From assembly GCA_036825195.1 (NCBI GenBank), contig DAISYQ010000009.1, positions 1-64,000 on the forward strand: a stretch of 64,000 bases of DNA. Reading direction: 5' to 3'. Made by a program: the position numbers and the translations under genes. A model generated the notes under the pieces. It was not told where the DNA came from, did no database searches, and was given only the letters and a program-made list of their open reading frames with translations. Positions 25,550 to 35,212 of the stretch are shown here, piece after piece (positions within the stretch are counted from its first letter, which is position 1; each line of letters starts with the position of its first letter). The DNA comes from UBA2210 sp036825195 (GTDB taxonomy: Bacteria; Desulfobacterota; Syntrophia; Syntrophales; UBA2210).

Positions 25550-27403
25550 CTAGTATTGCGGCGTGTACTCCGGAACGATACCATGGAGCTTCTTTTTTAT
25601 GGCAGTCGCATCACGGGTGAGAGCGATGGAGAGAAGTTCATCGATATCGGTATTGAGCGCGTCTCTGTTAAACGAGTCTCCTCTGAGGACAAGGACCTTT
25701 TCGTGGTTTGTCGCCACAATCCCCTCTCCTTCCGTTATCAGTTCCTCATACAGCTTCTCCCCGGGGCGGAGGCCTATGAGCTGAATAGGGATATCCTTCT
25801 CAGGCTCCAGTCCGCTGAGACGAATCAGATCTTTTGCAAGATCCACAATGCGCACCGGTTTTCCCATATCCAGAATAAATATCTCACTTCCCTTTCCCAT
25901 GGCACCGGCCTGGAGTATCAGTTGCGCCGCTTCCATGACGCTCATAAAATAACGGGTCATTTCCGGGTGGGTCACCGTAACGGGATACCCGCGCAGTATC
26001 TGTTCCCGGAATATCGGGATGGCCGATCCAGAGCTTCCGAGAACATTCCCGAAACGCACGGCCATAAAGCGCGTCTTGGTGCTCCCGTTCATGCATTCCA
26101 CAAGCATCTCCCCCACACGCTTCGTGGCGCCCATGACACTGGACGGTCGAACCGCCTTATCCGTTGAGACAAGGACGAACCGCTCGACCTGGCTCTTCGA
26201 TGCCTCCTCAACCAGATTCCTGGTGCCCTGTATATTGTTGCAAACCGCTTCCCACGGGCTGAGTTCCTGTATCGGAACATGTTTATAGGCGGCGGCATGG
26301 AACACAACATGAGGGGCAAACTCACTGAATACCTGTGAAACCGCCATACGGTCCCGTATGTCCATCAGGAATGCGGACACCTGAACGGAACCGAATCTCT
26401 GCGCACACTCGATTTCAAGGCGTGAGAGATTGCACTCATTGAAATCCAGAACAGCCACTGACTGCGGATGAAAACGGCATATCTGACGTACCAGCTCCGA
26501 TCCTATCGAGCCTCCGCCTCCCGTGACCAGAATTCGCTTGTTATTCAGATACCGCATGATCTCTTCTTCATCGAGACGAACCTCTTCCCTCCCTAAAAGA
26601 TCTTCAAGGGTTACATCACGGATCGCCTTTACCGACACTTTTCCCTCTATGATCTCCAGAATCCCCGGTACCGTACGGAATCTTTTTCCCGTTTTTTCAC
26701 ACAGGTCGACGATACGCCTCATCTGTTCGCCCCGCGCCGAAGGAACAGCAATCAGGATTTCATCAAATTTTGCCTGAAATTTTCCGATCTGGTCCACCGT
26801 TCCAAGTACCGGGATCCCATGTATGGCCTGTCCCTGTTTACTCAAATTATCGTCAAGAAACAGTATGGGCTCGAAATTGATACCCGGATTTTCCTGTATC
26901 TCCTTCAGTATCTTCTCCCCCGCATCTCCGGCTCCTATAATCAACACCTTTTTAACCGCAGGATTGACATGACGTTTGAATGTCCAAAAGAAGGGAAAAC
27001 GGTTGGCAAGCACAAACCGTATGGTGATTCGTACCCCCCCGATGAGAAGAAAGGTAAACATCCAGTCGATAATATACACGGAACGGGAATACCCTTGGAA
27101 GTGATACAGATACAGAATGCTCAGGACTATGATCGCCGAAGAAAAGGTTGATGCCCTTAAGACATTTCTTAGATCGATAAAGCTCGTATACCGCCACATA
27201 CCATTGTACAGACCGAGCATAAAGAAACAGACAAGCTTAAAGGGGATGATGAAGAGTATCGTGCCTTTCAGCTTCATAAAGTGATCCAGCGGTATATGAC
27301 CGTCAAATCGCAGCAGAAACGAAAGCGTATAGGCCACCGCGACAAGGAGCGCATCTATAAGCAGCATCAAATAGAAATTTCTACGGTGCAGGATATGTAT
27401 CAC
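25550..27403 (-). CDS. Membrane nucleoside-diphosphate-sugar 4,6-dehydratase/epimerase (CapD/WbpM-like)
   Basis: 617 residues. Four N-terminal membrane helices (FYLMLLIDALLVAVAYTLSF) precede a CoA-binding-like Rossmann domain (KVLIIGAGDAGEKILKEIQE) and the catalytic SDR domain (ILVTGGGGSIGSELVRQICR, VLVSTDKAVRPSSVMGATKR). Such enzymes make UDP-4-keto-6-deoxy-HexNAc precursors for O-antigens or glycans. I start at GTG 27403: its GTGA overlaps the TGA of the preceding gene, and AAGGCGG lies 8 nt upstream; an ATG at 27469 lies inside the neighbour. First of the polysaccharide genes next to polA, 77 bp from it. Confidence 0.93.
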   Translation of the reverse strand: MIHILHRRNFYLMLLIDALLVAVAYTLSFLLRFDGHIPLDHFMKLKGTILFIIPFKLVCFFMLGLYNGMWRYTSFIDLRNVLRASTFSSAIIVLSILYLYHFQGYSRSVYIIDWMFTFLLIGGVRITIRFVLANRFPFFWTFKRHVNPAVKKVLIIGAGDAGEKILKEIQENPGINFEPILFLDDNLSKQGQAIHGIPVLGTVDQIGKFQAKFDEILIAVPSARGEQMRRIVDLCEKTGKRFRTVPGILEIIEGKVSVKAIRDVTLEDLLGREEVRLDEEEIMRYLNNKRILVTGGGGSIGSELVRQICRFHPQSVAVLDFNECNLSRLEIECAQRFGSVQVSAFLMDIRDRMAVSQVFSEFAPHVVFHAAAYKHVPIQELSPWEAVCNNIQGTRNLVEEASKSQVERFVLVSTDKAVRPSSVMGATKRVGEMLVECMNGSTKTRFMAVRFGNVLGSSGSAIPIFREQILRGYPVTVTHPEMTRYFMSVMEAAQLILQAGAMGKGSEIFILDMGKPVRIVDLAKDLIRLSGLEPEKDIPIQLIGLRPGEKLYEELITEGEGIVATNHEKVLVLRGDSFNRDALNTDIDELLSIALTRDATAIKKKLHGIVPEYTPQY

Positions 27404-28368
27404 GTCAAAAACCGCCTTCTGAACAGTATATTGGCCAGGATAAATCCGCAGAGACAAACCGCCAGCCATAACGATGCACTAATAACACCAAATGGTCTGA
27501 GTATCAAGATTACGCTGCCAACGGCAAGCTGAAAGAGACCGTATCCGGCCGAAACCTTCCAGTGGGATACCTCTCCCTCGTTGGCCAGAATCTGATACAG
27601 ATGCCTGCGGTGAGGTTTGAAAAGGTCGTCGCTGCTCTTCAGCCGTATCCCCATGGTGAGTATCTCATCCGCATAAAAGGGGAAGATAAAGGATATAAGA
27701 CAGACAAAATCCAGTATGCTTCTTGAAAGCAGAACAACCATCTGAGCGAAGACGAAACCCAGCAGGATACTCCCCACATCACCCATGAAAACCCTGGCCT
27801 TTGGAATATTGAAGGGCAGAAAGCCGAAACATGACAGGGAAACGCACAGAGCGAGCGAAGCCAGCAAAGCGTTGTCCCCCCACTGTAACGCATACAAGGA
27901 GATAAATCCGAATCCGATCGCCCCCGTTATTCCGGCGATGCCGTTGATTCCGTCCATAAAGTTATAGAAATTCGCGGTGCCGGGAACAAAGATAATGAAC
28001 AGCAACCAGGCCAGCAGAGGGTGCGGGAAGCCGGTCTGTGGCACCGCAAGACACAGAAACAGAACGGTCGCTCCAAATTGTGCGAAAAGACGCACCTTCG
28101 GGGAAAGGCCGAATCGGTCGCCATAGAGACTTACAAGGGAAACAACGGCGGCGAGCATCCAGATCCCAGGGGATATGCCGAGCAGGACCGATGCAAATAC
28201 AAAAGCGGCAAGTATTCCGATACCTCCGCCTTTTGGAGTGGAGACTGTATGGGAACTCCTCTCCGTGGGCACATCTATAAAATGGTACCGGGGAGCACAG
28301 CGGGAAACGGCCCAGGCACCGGCGCCGCTCAGGAGGATGCTTGCAATATATGCAGCATTGGTTACCAT
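27400..28368 (-). CDS. Undecaprenyl-phosphate glycosyl-1-phosphate transferase (WecA/MraY superfamily)
   Basis: 322 residues, about ten membrane helices. Family motifs: PTERSSHTVSTPKGGGIGIL, LYGDRFGLSPKVRL (usually DD; here GD), NFYNFMDGINGIAG and FMGDVGSILLG. It transfers a HexNAc-1-phosphate from UDP to undecaprenyl phosphate, initiating the lipid-linked polysaccharide. Start ATG 28368 follows GGAGAAG at 4 nt. The stop overlaps the GTG of the CapD-like gene, so initiation and sugar-nucleotide genes are coupled. The first Asp of the DD pair being Gly is unusual, because that region binds Mg2+. Confidence 0.9.
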   Translation of the reverse strand: MVTNAAYIASILLSGAGAWAVSRCAPRYHFIDVPTERSSHTVSTPKGGGIGILAAFVFASVLLGISPGIWMLAAVVSLVSLYGDRFGLSPKVRLFAQFGATVLFLCLAVPQTGFPHPLLAWLLFIIFVPGTANFYNFMDGINGIAGITGAIGFGFISLYALQWGDNALLASLALCVSLSCFGFLPFNIPKARVFMGDVGSILLGFVFAQMVVLLSRSILDFVCLISFIFPFYADEILTMGIRLKSSDDLFKPHRRHLYQILANEGEVSHWKVSAGYGLFQLAVGSVILILRPFGVISASLWLAVCLCGFILANILFRRRFLT

Positions 28369-28369
28369 G

Positions 28370-29320
28370 CTACTTCTCCACAAGAAAAATATTCTCAAGG
28401 GTATGGACAGGTCTGAACCCCGTCTTCAACATCCGTTCATTGCTGAAGACCAGATCCGAAGATGCCTTGTTGAAAGCGGAGCGAAACCAGGTCCTCCTTC
28501 GTCTCAGTATCCCCCCTCCCAGACGGGATGCACAACGCACCACAGGCAACGGGACAGGGACAACGGGTCGAGCGTGGTAGGACTCATTCTCCCTGAAGAT
28601 TCGTATAATATCGTTAAACCGGTACGATTGCTCGTCGCATACATTCATGACAACATACCCTCCGGAAGGCACTTTCAAGATCCATGCCAAAAAATCCACC
28701 AGATTCGGTCTTGCAAGGGCGGATATCTGTTGCATACCCGTACCATACCGGATAAAGACCCCCGGTGCTCTGACACGTCGATCCAGGAGAAACGTTATGC
28801 CACGGTCATACACCGATGCCAGACGCAGCACGGTGACATTCCCGATAATACCCTTCGCAACCATCTCTTCAAGCCCGACCTCGGCGAGGCGCTTGCTCAT
28901 GGCATAGTCGTCTGCGGGATTGCATGGGTGTTCTTCAGAGACCGGAACGGCTAGTCCTTCATCGCCATAGACCGACACGGAAGATATGAAGACAAAATGA
29001 ACCGAAGGATTGCTCAGGGCGGCGGCCCGCGCGAGATGTTCCGTTGCCGCGCTGTTCACCCGCATATAGGTGTCGGCACCGACCGATCCGGTCTTCCGGT
29101 GCACCACTGCCGCGCAGTGAATGACAACATCGGGAGAATATTTCTTACACAATGCGGCAACTTCTGCCTGATTGACGACATCCAGCCTCTCCCAGGCTAT
29201 TTCGAGCCTGTCAAGGGGTTTACTCGTACAGTATGTTCCTATTACCTCGCTTTCACACGCAATCCGTTCAGCCAGTGAGGAGCCGATAATCCCTGAAGCG
29301 CCTGTTATCAAAACCTTCAT
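28370..29320 (-). CDS. NAD-dependent epimerase/dehydratase (extended SDR)
   Basis: 316 residues. N-terminal VLITGASGIIGSSLAERIA binds NAD(P), and the catalytic pair is in DDYAMSKRLAEVGLEEM (YxxxK), with SSVSVYGDEG upstream. The family acts on nucleotide sugars, and the position directly before the WecA-like gene suggests it supplies or modifies the initiating sugar. Substrate not deducible. It overlaps the upstream glycosyltransferase gene by 4 bp. Confidence 0.88.
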   Translation of the reverse strand: MKVLITGASGIIGSSLAERIACESEVIGTYCTSKPLDRLEIAWERLDVVNQAEVAALCKKYSPDVVIHCAAVVHRKTGSVGADTYMRVNSAATEHLARAAALSNPSVHFVFISSVSVYGDEGLAVPVSEEHPCNPADDYAMSKRLAEVGLEEMVAKGIIGNVTVLRLASVYDRGITFLLDRRVRAPGVFIRYGTGMQQISALARPNLVDFLAWILKVPSGGYVVMNVCDEQSYRFNDIIRIFRENESYHARPVVPVPLPVVRCASRLGGGILRRRRTWFRSAFNKASSDLVFSNERMLKTGFRPVHTLENIFLVEK

Positions 29321-30270
29321 GATGATCTCTTGATTTCCTTCATGGTCACCCCACGATCCGATCTGTTTCCCAATAACTGTCTTCCAGCGGTCTTGCCCAG
29401 GGCGACCATGAGATGTACTATAATCCCGGTAACGACAATGGAAGATATATATGACGGGTAATGATCCGAAAGGTGTTTACGAAAAAAGACCCTCATTGCT
29501 TTGTGCATTGCGAACTCCTTCCTGAAAGGCGCGGCATGGACCCCCCCTTCACCTTTCAGGTGTATTACAGAGGATGCGGGGCAATACCACACCTCCCACC
29601 CAGCCTTACGGGCGCGAACACACCACTCGATATCCTCACCGAACCCGAATATATCTTCATCAATAAACCCTATCGTGGCATAAACCTCCCGTCGAGCCAT
29701 CAGACAGCATCCCGAAACGGCGTCCACTTGATGTGCCTCATCTTCAGGCAGGTATCGCAGCAGGTATTGAGACAACCTTTTATTATCAGGCCATATTCTA
29801 TCGATACCCAGAAAATATCCCAAGGCCGCATAGGGGGTCGGCAGTCCTCTTCTGCACTGTGGTTGAAAGGTCCCGTCACCGTTGAACACCTTTGGCCCGA
29901 CGATGCCGGCAGACGGGTGACTCTCAAAAAAGTCAATCATGACATCCAGCAGATCATGAGCGATGATCGTGTCGCAGTTGAGCCAGAGGAGATACCTCCC
30001 ACGACTCACCTGTAATGCCTGATTTGTTGCCTTTGAGAAACCTATATTTGTATTGTTCACGATAAGTTTTACATCAGGGAATAGGCTTCTCACCATGTTC
30101 ACCGTCCCATCGGCAGAATCGTTGTCAACCAGTATGATTTCCCTGGTAACGGACGGGCTTGACGCATAGATGGATTCCAGACAATCGGCAAGAACCTTCT
30201 CCGAATTGAAAGAAACCATGCAGATGGATACATCCACCGATGATTCCTTTTTAATGGGCTGTCTCTTCAT
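29317..30270 (-). CDS. Family 2 glycosyltransferase (rhamnosyltransferase-like)
   Basis: 317 residues, GT-A fold. DVSICMVSFNSEKVLADCLES and EIILVDNDSADGTVNMVRSL form the nucleotide-sugar site; WLNCDTI is the D-x-D-like region and IFGFGEDIEWCVRARKAGW the acceptor/base motif. A C-terminal hydrophobic segment (SSIVVTGIIVHLMVALG) may tether it to the membrane. Probable transfer of rhamnose or a related sugar to the growing polysaccharide. ATG 30270 is used; a GTG at 30291 would add seven residues, and neither has a clear ribosome binding site. Confidence 0.88.
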   Translation of the reverse strand: MKRQPIKKESSVDVSICMVSFNSEKVLADCLESIYASSPSVTREIILVDNDSADGTVNMVRSLFPDVKLIVNNTNIGFSKATNQALQVSRGRYLLWLNCDTIIAHDLLDVMIDFFESHPSAGIVGPKVFNGDGTFQPQCRRGLPTPYAALGYFLGIDRIWPDNKRLSQYLLRYLPEDEAHQVDAVSGCCLMARREVYATIGFIDEDIFGFGEDIEWCVRARKAGWEVWYCPASSVIHLKGEGGVHAAPFRKEFAMHKAMRVFFRKHLSDHYPSYISSIVVTGIIVHLMVALGKTAGRQLLGNRSDRGVTMKEIKRSS

Positions 30271-30380
30271 TATGATCGTACTATGAAACACCTTCCGCGG
30301 AATGTCTCATTATATATATGTTGAGAAAAAAGGGAATCCGTTCTGTTAGCATACGCTTAATTCTCCCTTTTTACTCCAAG

Positions 30381-31361
30381 TTATATACGTTTCCTCAACC
30401 GGTTGATCGCCCGTGACAGCAGTCGTTCCTTTTCGAACAGGTTCCACAGATACCTGTCGTCAACACTTTTTCTTCTCTGAATTTCATGCCGTTTTTTCAA
30501 CAAACCTTTGATTCCGAAGAGTACAGCTCCTTTTGCCCTGACAAATTCCTTGCCCCGACCGGTCATCATAAAAAAGAGGAATGCCGTCAATCCATAGATG
30601 ATATGCGGCACTATTGTCCGGGCCACCAGATGGGCGGGCATGTTTTTCAGATAGACCCATTCCACATTACGATGTCCGTAATAGACGGAAAGGGGAGAGT
30701 CACGCACCACGCTTCTGCTGATTTTATGGTATACAATTGCGTTCGGAACATACAGGCACCGATACCCCCTGAGCTGTGCCCTGAAGCTCAGATCCACATC
30801 TTCATAGAGCAGAAAAAAATCTTCATCAAAAAGGCCGATATCGCCTAACATATCGGTTCGATAAAGTGCGGCTCCGGCACAGGCGCCGAAAACCGGTTCA
30901 CACCGGTTAAATCCGTCAGCAGTCATATCACGTCCGCGCATGAGTGCAACACCGGCATCCGTATATCCATCACCGGCCCTGTCGATCAGATGCCGCCGGT
31001 CGTAAAAGAGCATCTTTGATGCCGCAAACCCCACACCCGGATTCGCCTCCAGCGTTTCAACAAGTTCCTTCAGCCATGAGGGATGGGGGACGGCGTCATT
31101 ATTGAGCAGTGCCACATAGCGGGTATCGACAGTTCTGATAGCTATATTGTTCGCAGCCGAGAAACCGACATTATCAGGCAAGCAAATCGTCTGTACATTG
31201 GGATAATAAGCATGAACAAATTCAACCGATCCGTCATCCGAGCCATTATCAACAAGAATTACCCTGAAACGGCGATACTCCTGCCGTTGAAGGCCCTCCA
31301 GACAGTCATGCAGCAGTTCCTTCCCATTCCAGTTTACCACTATGACGGTAGCGAATGTCAA
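30381..31361 (-). CDS. Family 2 glycosyltransferase
   Basis: 326 residues, related to the neighbouring GT2 but distinct. Visible: TFATVIVVNWNGKELLHDCL, VILVDNGSDDGSVEFVHAYY, ALLNNDAVPHPSWLKELVET, FFLLYEDVDLSFRAQLRGYR. A hydrophobic stretch (IIYGLTAFLFFMMTG) near the C-terminus suggests membrane association. It overlaps the methyltransferase gene upstream by 4 bp, so it belongs to the same minus-strand polysaccharide operon. Confidence 0.88.
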   Translation of the reverse strand: MTFATVIVVNWNGKELLHDCLEGLQRQEYRRFRVILVDNGSDDGSVEFVHAYYPNVQTICLPDNVGFSAANNIAIRTVDTRYVALLNNDAVPHPSWLKELVETLEANPGVGFAASKMLFYDRRHLIDRAGDGYTDAGVALMRGRDMTADGFNRCEPVFGACAGAALYRTDMLGDIGLFDEDFFLLYEDVDLSFRAQLRGYRCLYVPNAIVYHKISRSVVRDSPLSVYYGHRNVEWVYLKNMPAHLVARTIVPHIIYGLTAFLFFMMTGRGKEFVRAKGAVLFGIKGLLKKRHEIQRRKSVDDRYLWNLFEKERLLSRAINRLRKRI

Positions 31362-32167
31362 CGTATCATACCCGATAATGCTGAATTACCACTTTTTATT
31401 ATAAAGACTTGCCCCGGGCCAATTTCCATGCGTTTGAATCTCGGTTGTTGCTGCGGTACCGTACTCCCCCTCTCTGGACTGGTAATCATATCGATGCCGA
31501 GTTCATCCACCAGTTCTTTAATAAAACCAACCATCCCAAAGTCATGACTGGGGAAACGTTTCTTGTATGTAATTTTTTTCACCTTACCTAAACATGAAAG
31601 AATCGTTTTTTTTATTCGACCACCCTTACAAGTGCTTTTTGTGAAATTCAGACACGAATCCGCAACGCCATGGAGAAACGGCCGTATCATGGCACTCTCT
31701 TTTGCCTTTTTGTATCGTACACCATCTATCCACCGCTCCCAATATCCGGTCCGCCAATCCTCGATCACGTAAATTCCGCCCGGCTTCAAATGATTTTCAA
31801 AGAGGTGCCAGAACGTTATCTTCGAGATATCTCCAATATGAGAAGCATCATCAATGATGATATCAAAGCCTTCCGGTGCGGTCTCTCGTGCAACGGTATC
31901 AAGAAAGTCCGTATCCTGCTGATATCCTGCAAACTCAAAGATCCTTGGGCTTTTATCTGCGACGCCAGATGTATGTATATCAACTCCGACAATCGTGCCA
32001 TGTGAAAAGTAATTTTCCCACAGCAGTAACGATTCCCCTCGAAAGATACCCAATTCAAGAAGGGTTATCCTTTCATTCCGTATACCGGAAAAGAGTCTCT
32101 CGTAATTATCAAGGTAGACCTGATTTTTGTCTGTGCCGAATTTCCCGGCGATCAGTTTTCTCTCCAT
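31358..32167 (-). CDS. Class I SAM-dependent methyltransferase (macrocin/MycE-like)
   Basis: 269 residues. The opening GKFGTDKNQVYLDNYERLF, then LLELGIFRGESLLLWENYF, VGVDIH, FDIIIDDASHI and LKPGGIYVIEDW match sugar O-methyltransferases of the macrocin/mycinamicin type, in which the two acidic/His residues of DDASH bind metal. It probably methylates a sugar in the polysaccharide. ATG 32167 was chosen because GGGAGGAAG is directly upstream. First gene of the run ending near polA. Confidence 0.82.
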   Translation of the reverse strand: MERKLIAGKFGTDKNQVYLDNYERLFSGIRNERITLLELGIFRGESLLLWENYFSHGTIVGVDIHTSGVADKSPRIFEFAGYQQDTDFLDTVARETAPEGFDIIIDDASHIGDISKITFWHLFENHLKPGGIYVIEDWRTGYWERWIDGVRYKKAKESAMIRPFLHGVADSCLNFTKSTCKGGRIKKTILSCLGKVKKITYKKRFPSHDFGMVGFIKELVDELGIDMITSPERGSTVPQQQPRFKRMEIGPGQVFIIKSGNSALSGMIR

Positions 32168-32589
32168 TCTTCCTCCCGGAAAAGATATCATATCCCTTTA
32201 AGTACATATTCCTTTTTCTGTTTTAAGGATTTAAACATCTTGTAGTTCTCATGGCGACCGGTGTAAATAATCGTTCAGAACAAACCATACCTATTTCTAC
32301 TTTCAGTGCCCGATGGTGTTTCTCTCCATCATTGTCAGGCTGGGCCCTGTCGTTTTCCTGTCTTAGCCTTGCGTTACAGGATAGCACGGTATACTATATT
32401 TGTATCTTTTCAAGATAAACAACGGTATATTATCATTATTAATTTTTTATCATTTGCTATATCATCATTCTTTATAGCAAAATCAGGGACACTTTGTTAC
32501 ATTTTTTTGCCAATTGACTTGACAGAACAAACGCGCATCGGGTAGATAGGTTGCCGTTTCTTAGAAACAAAGAGGGGGGAATTATCAGC
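32168..32589. other. AT-rich divergent intergenic region
   Basis: About 420 bases between the minus-strand methyltransferase and a plus-strand glycosyltransferase. No coding signal. TTGACA at 32517-32522 could serve the plus-strand gene, but no good -10 follows at 16-18 bp. Several short A/T runs; no recognisable structured RNA or JUMPstart/ops element. Confidence 0.5.
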
Positions 32590-32625
32590 ATGGATCTTCA
32601 CTCCTCAAAAAGTGTCATTATGTGA
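32590..32625 (+). CDS. Possible 11-codon leader peptide before a glycosyltransferase gene
   Basis: ATG 32590 follows a good ribosome site (GAGGGGGGAA, about 8 nt upstream) and encodes MDLHSSKSVIM, stopping at TGA 32623-32625. The glycosyltransferase ATG at 32627 is one base further and has no ribosome site of its own, so ribosomes ending here could re-initiate. Seen in sequence; function is inference. Confidence 0.35.
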   Translation: MDLHSSKSVIM

Positions 32626-32626
32626 G

Positions 32627-33889
32627 ATGAGTCAAATCGAAGCTTTGCACCCAAACCGAACAAAGGTCTTATTCATCCCCTATAATTATCCCCCACGGGG
32701 GGGGGTTGCCGTGCTCCGTACGATCAAATTCCTCAAATATCTTACAAAGCTTGGCTGGAATCCCTCCGTCTTGACACTGAAAGCCTCCAGCTACATGATG
32801 AAAGATACAACCCTTGGCGGCGAAGTTCCTGATAGTGTAAGGGTTTACAGAGTCCGCCAATGCGGACGCCGTTTTATGCTGCTCCTTGCAAAGGCCGGAT
32901 TGAACCATTGGATTCAATTCCCCGATAAAGAGGCCAGTTGGATTGTTACAGCCTTCCCGAAAGCGTTGGGGATCATTCAAAGAGAAAAAATACCGATTAT
33001 ATACACAACATCGCCCCCGCATTCCACGCATCTCGTAGGATATCTTTGCAAACTGGTGACAGGGGTCAAGTGGATTGCCGATTTCAGAGATTTATGGTGT
33101 GGGAATCCTTTCTTTGTACCGGATACGGGGAAAGAGAAACTTCTGCACGAAAAACTTGAAAAGAAGGTTGTTGCACGGGCTGATTTTGTATTGGCAAACA
33201 CCCCTCAGGCCCTTTCTTACTTTACGGCGACATACCCTCTCATGGCACATAAATTCATTTGTCTTCCCAACGGATTTGATCCGGAAGATTTCGATCATAT
33301 CCAGCCCAATAAAGTCAACAATAAGATGATATTCACCTACGTAGGAACCTATGGCGGAATGAGGCCCATGGATTACTTTTTCCAGGCGCTCAGGGAATTC
33401 TTTGATGAAACTCCGGGGGCAGAACAAGAAATCGAAGTTGTTTTCGTCGGAACACATTCCATGATCGTGCAAAGACTCGCGGAACGACTCGGTCTGGATA
33501 CGGTCATACGCTTTAAAGGTCATGTATCCCATGAAGAAGCCATAAGGTCCATACGTGAGAGCGATGTCTTACTCTCCTTTCAATTCGAGGACCATGGAGG
33601 TTCTACCGCCCTCCCCAGTAAAATTTTTGAATATATGAAGGCAGGAAAAAGAATTTTTTCACAAACGTGTGAAGGACCTTCCACCGAAATAGTTCGTAAC
33701 TATAAAGGCGGATATGTTGCAGATCCGAAAGACATCACACAGATCAAACAAATTCTGCATCAACTGTACGAAGATTATTCATCAGGCGTCTTTTCCGATA
33801 TTGAAGATAGGGGAATAGAAAATTTTAATAGGATCAACCAGACCAAAACGCTCAGTGCCATAATGCTTCGGGCGTTAACGGGACAATAG
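32627..33889 (+). CDS. GT-B glycosyltransferase (family 4-like)
   Basis: 420 residues. N-terminal VLFIPYNYPPRGGVAVLRT is the acceptor-side Rossmann start, WIADFRDLWCGNPFF is typical of this branch, and the C-terminal half has FTYVGTYGGMRPMDYFF and STALPSKIFEYMKAGKRIF for nucleotide-sugar binding. The gene is read opposite to its neighbours on both sides. A G9 run at 32697-32705 encodes Arg-Gly-Gly near the N-terminus and could permit slipped-strand phase variation. The start is uncertain: ATG 32627 or in-frame GTG 32612; the leader ORF at 32590 favours the former. Confidence 0.85.
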   Translation: MSQIEALHPNRTKVLFIPYNYPPRGGVAVLRTIKFLKYLTKLGWNPSVLTLKASSYMMKDTTLGGEVPDSVRVYRVRQCGRRFMLLLAKAGLNHWIQFPDKEASWIVTAFPKALGIIQREKIPIIYTTSPPHSTHLVGYLCKLVTGVKWIADFRDLWCGNPFFVPDTGKEKLLHEKLEKKVVARADFVLANTPQALSYFTATYPLMAHKFICLPNGFDPEDFDHIQPNKVNNKMIFTYVGTYGGMRPMDYFFQALREFFDETPGAEQEIEVVFVGTHSMIVQRLAERLGLDTVIRFKGHVSHEEAIRSIRESDVLLSFQFEDHGGSTALPSKIFEYMKAGKRIFSQTCEGPSTEIVRNYKGGYVADPKDITQIKQILHQLYEDYSSGVFSDIEDRGIENFNRINQTKTLSAIMLRALTGQ

Positions 33890-33926
33890 GTATATCTCCT
33901 ATCTTCGGTTCCCGTTTCTTTGCCTT

Positions 33927-35189
33927 TCAAATCTTCCACGTACCATCGACAACATTCTTTACGGTCGAGACAAAGCTATCAATCCAGATCCTGTAATCGT
34001 AATGCCTTGCAACAAAAGAACGCGCCTCGGCTCCCATCCTCTTTCTCAGAGAGATGTCCTCTATCAAAGAAGCAAGGGTATCCACCCACTCTTGATCATC
34101 GCTAGCAAAGAAACCGTTTTTGTTATTCTGAATGATACGAGCATTAACACCCACCGGTGAGATCACAGAAGGCAGTCCAGCCGCCATATATTCCAATATC
34201 TTGAACCCCCCCTTGCCTTTCGTATAGTTGTTTTCAGGCAAGGGCATGACACCTATGTCGAATGAAGAAATATACGCGGCCTCCGTACCCTTTTCCCAGC
34301 GTATAAAATCCACATCGATGCCGTCCATGGTAATCGATCGAGACGATATGATTCTCAGTTTTATCGGGTACTTCAAGGCAAGTTCGGCAAGAGGCTTTTC
34401 GATGGTTTTTAGAAAAATCAGGTTCCCCGGACCGCCGGTCCACCCTATAATAACTGGCCACGATACCTTGTGTTCACGAACCGGAAAATCTTCCACATCT
34501 ACCAAGGTCGGAATGACCATTACATTCCCGTTGATCTTTTTCACATAAGCGGCAATATATTCCGTACTGACGATGACACCCATACTTAAGCGGACATTCC
34601 AGTAAAAACGCCATCTTGTAAGGGTATTCAAAATACGGCTCGAAGATCGGACCGAATGGGGGGGGAATATCCAGATAGCATCATCCACGTCGTAAATAAT
34701 GTGCCTGTTCAGGAGCCACAGGGCAAAGATAAAAAAGGGGGGATCATAAAAGAACTCGCTCAGAAATTCTCGCTGTAAAAAAACAGCGTCGTATTCGGGG
34801 GAACGCCAGATTGCTCGAAAACGACACAGGAGAAGAAGTATAAAATAGCGATACTGTCCCCATTTTTCCCACGGAACAAAAAACCGTTGATAGATCGAAG
34901 GATCGGTTGGAGGAAAGATGTCGAATTTTATTTCTTTCTCAGTGATATGACGGACATATTTATACAGTCGGTGCCGTGCGCTGGCATTTTCCTCGTTCAG
35001 ATAAGCAAGACAGAGCAGGCGAATCGGTTTTTCCTTGACGTGCGCGGGGGAAACAGCCCGTCTGAGCCATCGAAAAGGGAAGACAAAGACCATTCTTACC
35101 ATACCTTTTATACATAATACTCCAAAAAGCAGAATGCCCAAGGGTAGAAAGGTTAGCCAATAAAGAACGCGCCATTTCCATGGAAGCAT
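33927..35189 (-). CDS. GT-B glycosyltransferase with N-terminal membrane anchor
   Basis: 420 residues. Starts with hydrophobic segments (WLTFLPLGILLFGVLCIKG), then a GT4-type body: IRLLCLAYLNEENASARHRL, IIYDVDDAIWIFPPHS, IIGWTGGPGNLIFLKTIEKP and GKGGFKILEYMAAGLPSVIS, the donor-binding E-x7-E-like region. It probably adds a sugar at the cytoplasmic membrane face. The coding strand carries a C8 run (34658-34665). It lies 23 bp after the large glycosyltransferase gene in the same direction. Confidence 0.84.
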   Translation of the reverse strand: MLPWKWRVLYWLTFLPLGILLFGVLCIKGMVRMVFVFPFRWLRRAVSPAHVKEKPIRLLCLAYLNEENASARHRLYKYVRHITEKEIKFDIFPPTDPSIYQRFFVPWEKWGQYRYFILLLLCRFRAIWRSPEYDAVFLQREFLSEFFYDPPFFIFALWLLNRHIIYDVDDAIWIFPPHSVRSSSRILNTLTRWRFYWNVRLSMGVIVSTEYIAAYVKKINGNVMVIPTLVDVEDFPVREHKVSWPVIIGWTGGPGNLIFLKTIEKPLAELALKYPIKLRIISSRSITMDGIDVDFIRWEKGTEAAYISSFDIGVMPLPENNYTKGKGGFKILEYMAAGLPSVISPVGVNARIIQNNKNGFFASDDQEWVDTLASLIEDISLRKRMGAEARSFVARHYDYRIWIDSFVSTVKNVVDGTWKI

Positions 35190-35212
35190 AGTATCTCCAA
35201 AACCCGTACAGG

